Assembly (NCBI GenBank): GCA_005883085.1 | Contig: VBAY01000055.1 | Coordinates: 1 to 6,012 of the forward strand | From: Candidatus Bathyarchaeota archaeon | GTDB taxonomy: Archaea; Thermoproteota; Bathyarchaeia; 40CM-2-53-6 | Length of the DNA: 6,012 bases | Direction: 5' to 3' | In this document: piece by piece, positions 4,774-6,012 of the stretch | Layout of the letters: the number at the start of each line of letters is the position of its first letter | Numbering within the stretch: position 1 is the stretch's first letter | The notes under the pieces: generated by a model | Told to the model about the DNA's origin: nothing | Database searches by the model: none | What the model saw: only the letters and a program-made list of their open reading frames with translations | Position numbers and translations under genes: made by a program

Positions 4774-5859
4774 CTAGGGGACGCCGATTGTGTTTCCTAC
4801 GCCGACCAGGATGATACTGTCGCCCGGCTTGGACTTGGATCGGATCTCGTTCTGGACCCTGTTGACCGCAACATCAACTCCAGTCTTGATCAACGGAGTG
4901 ATCGAGGATATGGCCTCCTTCGAAGACATTTTCACGACTACAGCTAGGAGTGGGATCTGGTTCTTCGAAGCGCTCGCTTCGATGTGGTATCGTTCTGTGC
5001 CGGGCCCGCCGATCGCGGCGCCTATTCCTTCTGCAACATCCCCACTGGGCTCTCCTTCGAACTTCAATGCAGCATCGACTGTGACTACTAGTCCAATGGG
5101 TCCTGATTCCTGGATCAGCTTCTCAACTGCAAGACCCGGTTTTCCAACGTTTCCTCCCGGACCCTTTGCTCGAACGACCCAGACTCGTCGACCTTCAAAG
5201 TCGACATCGTAGACCATTGTGTCCTTCACTAGCTCGTTGCCTTGTCGTCCAGCCGTGATCTGACTTACGACTAGGGGTCCGACCCCGTCGCCGATGGGCT
5301 GAGCTTTGGCGAAAGAATCTATGGCTGCACCGTAGGCTTCGGCCTCCTCCATTATCATCGGGAGAGCCATCTGAAGCTGTGCGAGGGCCATTATTCCTCC
5401 AGTCTTCTTTGCGAGGAGATAGAAGTGGCGAACCAACCGGAACATGCCGTCCAAACCGATTGAGATCTCAAGCTGGTTGCTGAGAGTATTCACGTCGGAC
5501 TCTGTAGCGTTAGGAGCAATGGCCTTGACTTCCATCTTTAGATGATCATCGTATGTATCTAGAACATGTTCCAGTTTTCCGACTATCCCAGAGGGATCGA
5601 GGCTCACCGGGGTTATAGTGAATGAGTTATTGAGCCGGTCAATCTTGGTCTCGACCGTTTTCTTGTCCATCTGGAATCGGGATATAGAGTCGACAAATTT
5701 TTGGCGTGCAGCAGTTTTGCTCCTTTCCAGTTTTCCAAGGCTTCGTTTCACACTGACGAGCTGCCACTGTACTTGGAGACGTTGCCCGTAAAAGAAGATC
5801 AGGATGAAAGAGGCGAAGTAGAGGTAGTTGACTATCTGGCTGAGATCGATTAAGGCCAT
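4774..5859 (-). CDS. DUF1512 membrane-anchored protein
   Basis: This 361-residue protein is recognised as the archaeal DUF1512 family, whose function is unknown. It has an N-terminal membrane helix at about residues 7-24 (IVNYLYFASFILIFFYG), then a predicted coiled-coil stretch (about 32-78). A long helical region (90-180) leads to a conserved alpha/beta C-terminal domain. Glycine-rich blocks in that domain include GDGVGP (190-195), AKGPGGNVGKPG (231-242), TVDAALKFEGE (260-270), GIGAAIGGPG (278-287) and the terminal VGVGNTIGVP (352-361). These look like a catalytic or nucleotide-type site, though no classical Walker motif is present. The basic residues after the helix (QRLQ, KRS) suggest that the bulk of the protein is cytoplasmic. 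ATG at 5859 is a clear start. It lies 9 bases after a short upstream frame and 14 bases before the PPOX gene, so all are likely one transcript. Confidence 0.88.
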   Translation of the reverse strand: MALIDLSQIVNYLYFASFILIFFYGQRLQVQWQLVSVKRSLGKLERSKTAARQKFVDSISRFQMDKKTVETKIDRLNNSFTITPVSLDPSGIVGKLEHVLDTYDDHLKMEVKAIAPNATESDVNTLSNQLEISIGLDGMFRLVRHFYLLAKKTGGIMALAQLQMALPMIMEEAEAYGAAIDSFAKAQPIGDGVGPLVVSQITAGRQGNELVKDTMVYDVDFEGRRVWVVRAKGPGGNVGKPGLAVEKLIQESGPIGLVVTVDAALKFEGEPSGDVAEGIGAAIGGPGTERYHIEASASKNQIPLLAVVVKMSSKEAISSITPLIKTGVDVAVNRVQNEIRSKSKPGDSIILVGVGNTIGVP

Positions 5860-5868
5860 GCTACTATT

Positions 5869-6012
5869 CTACCCTTCCCTTGAGGCGGACACTGCTATAG
5901 GTGATTCCTTCAATCTCAGTAAAGCCTTTCGTTTTGCGTTTAGCCGTATGAAGCCCACCTCAACCTCCTCCTTGATGGCAAGCTTCGATAGAGCCATCAG
6001 GATGTCCTTCAT
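5869..6012 (-). CDS. 3' end of an unrecognised small or truncated ORF
   Basis: An open frame enters from the window edge and ends with TAG at 5869-5871. It encodes 47 visible residues, starting MKDILMALSKLAIKEEVEVG and ending VSASREG; its C-terminal part is basic. An ATG sits exactly at 6012, but the frame may continue upstream. Its end is only 9 bases before the DUF1512 ATG, which suggests an operon. I do not recognise the product. The frame is short enough to be chance, although no competing frame explains the region. Confidence 0.4.
   Translation of the reverse strand: MKDILMALSKLAIKEEVEVGFIRLNAKRKALLRLKESPIAVSASREG

Noticed and set aside
4385..4777. 130-residue plus-strand frame
   Set aside because: Complete antisense overlap with the PPOX gene, whose domain motifs are clear.
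4790..5212. 140-residue plus-strand frame
   Set aside because: Antisense to DUF1512; Pro/Ser/Thr-rich composition is typical of a shadow of a Gly-rich gene.
1..6012. CRISPR array, insertion sequence, attachment site or phage genes
   Set aside because: No regularly spaced direct repeats, transposase or integrase motifs, or terminal inverted repeats were seen; tRNA-Ser shows no nearby copy of its 3' end.

Overview
The window looks archaeal, most likely Thermoproteota and plausibly Nitrososphaeria or a related lineage. Five things point that way: a Sulfolobus/Thermoplasma-type zinc-containing ferredoxin, a DUF1512 protein (known from Thermoproteota), a small protein resembling the NitrOD5 domain first described in Nitrosopumilus, a class II tRNA-Ser with an anticodon-loop intron, and TATA-box-like promoters. 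All family names were assigned by recognition from sequence; no database search was run.

Bases 1-2680, + strand: a compact three-gene operon. (1) The C-terminal part of a surface protein with three PKD-type domains, one membrane anchor and a short basic/coiled cytoplasmic tail. (2) A MinD/ParA-type deviant Walker A ATPase, coupled by an ATGA overlap. (3) A V4R-domain protein started by TTG 11 bases inside the ATPase gene and ending in a long acidic linker and a basic amphipathic helix. A bulged hairpin followed by eight T closes the operon. The trio suggests an envelope-linked localisation or signalling module, with an extracellular PKD stalk, a cytoplasmic ATPase switch and a V4R ligand or redox sensor. 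That role is inference.

Bases 2681-3470, - strand: a tRNA-Ser(CGA) gene with a 30-nt intron and its own TATA box, then a small NitrOD5-like protein. Bases 3600-4050, + strand: the zinc ferredoxin behind a good TATA-like element that overlaps its most obvious ATG.

Bases 4051-4351: a 301-base gap between convergent genes. It has no credible protein gene but several good hairpins and a possible pseudoknot.

Bases 4352-6012, - strand: a second operon, read right to left. It holds a short or truncated ORF at the window edge, a membrane-anchored DUF1512 protein, and a small split-barrel (PPOX-like) flavin/F420-type oxidoreductase. Gaps between the genes are only 9 and 14 bases.
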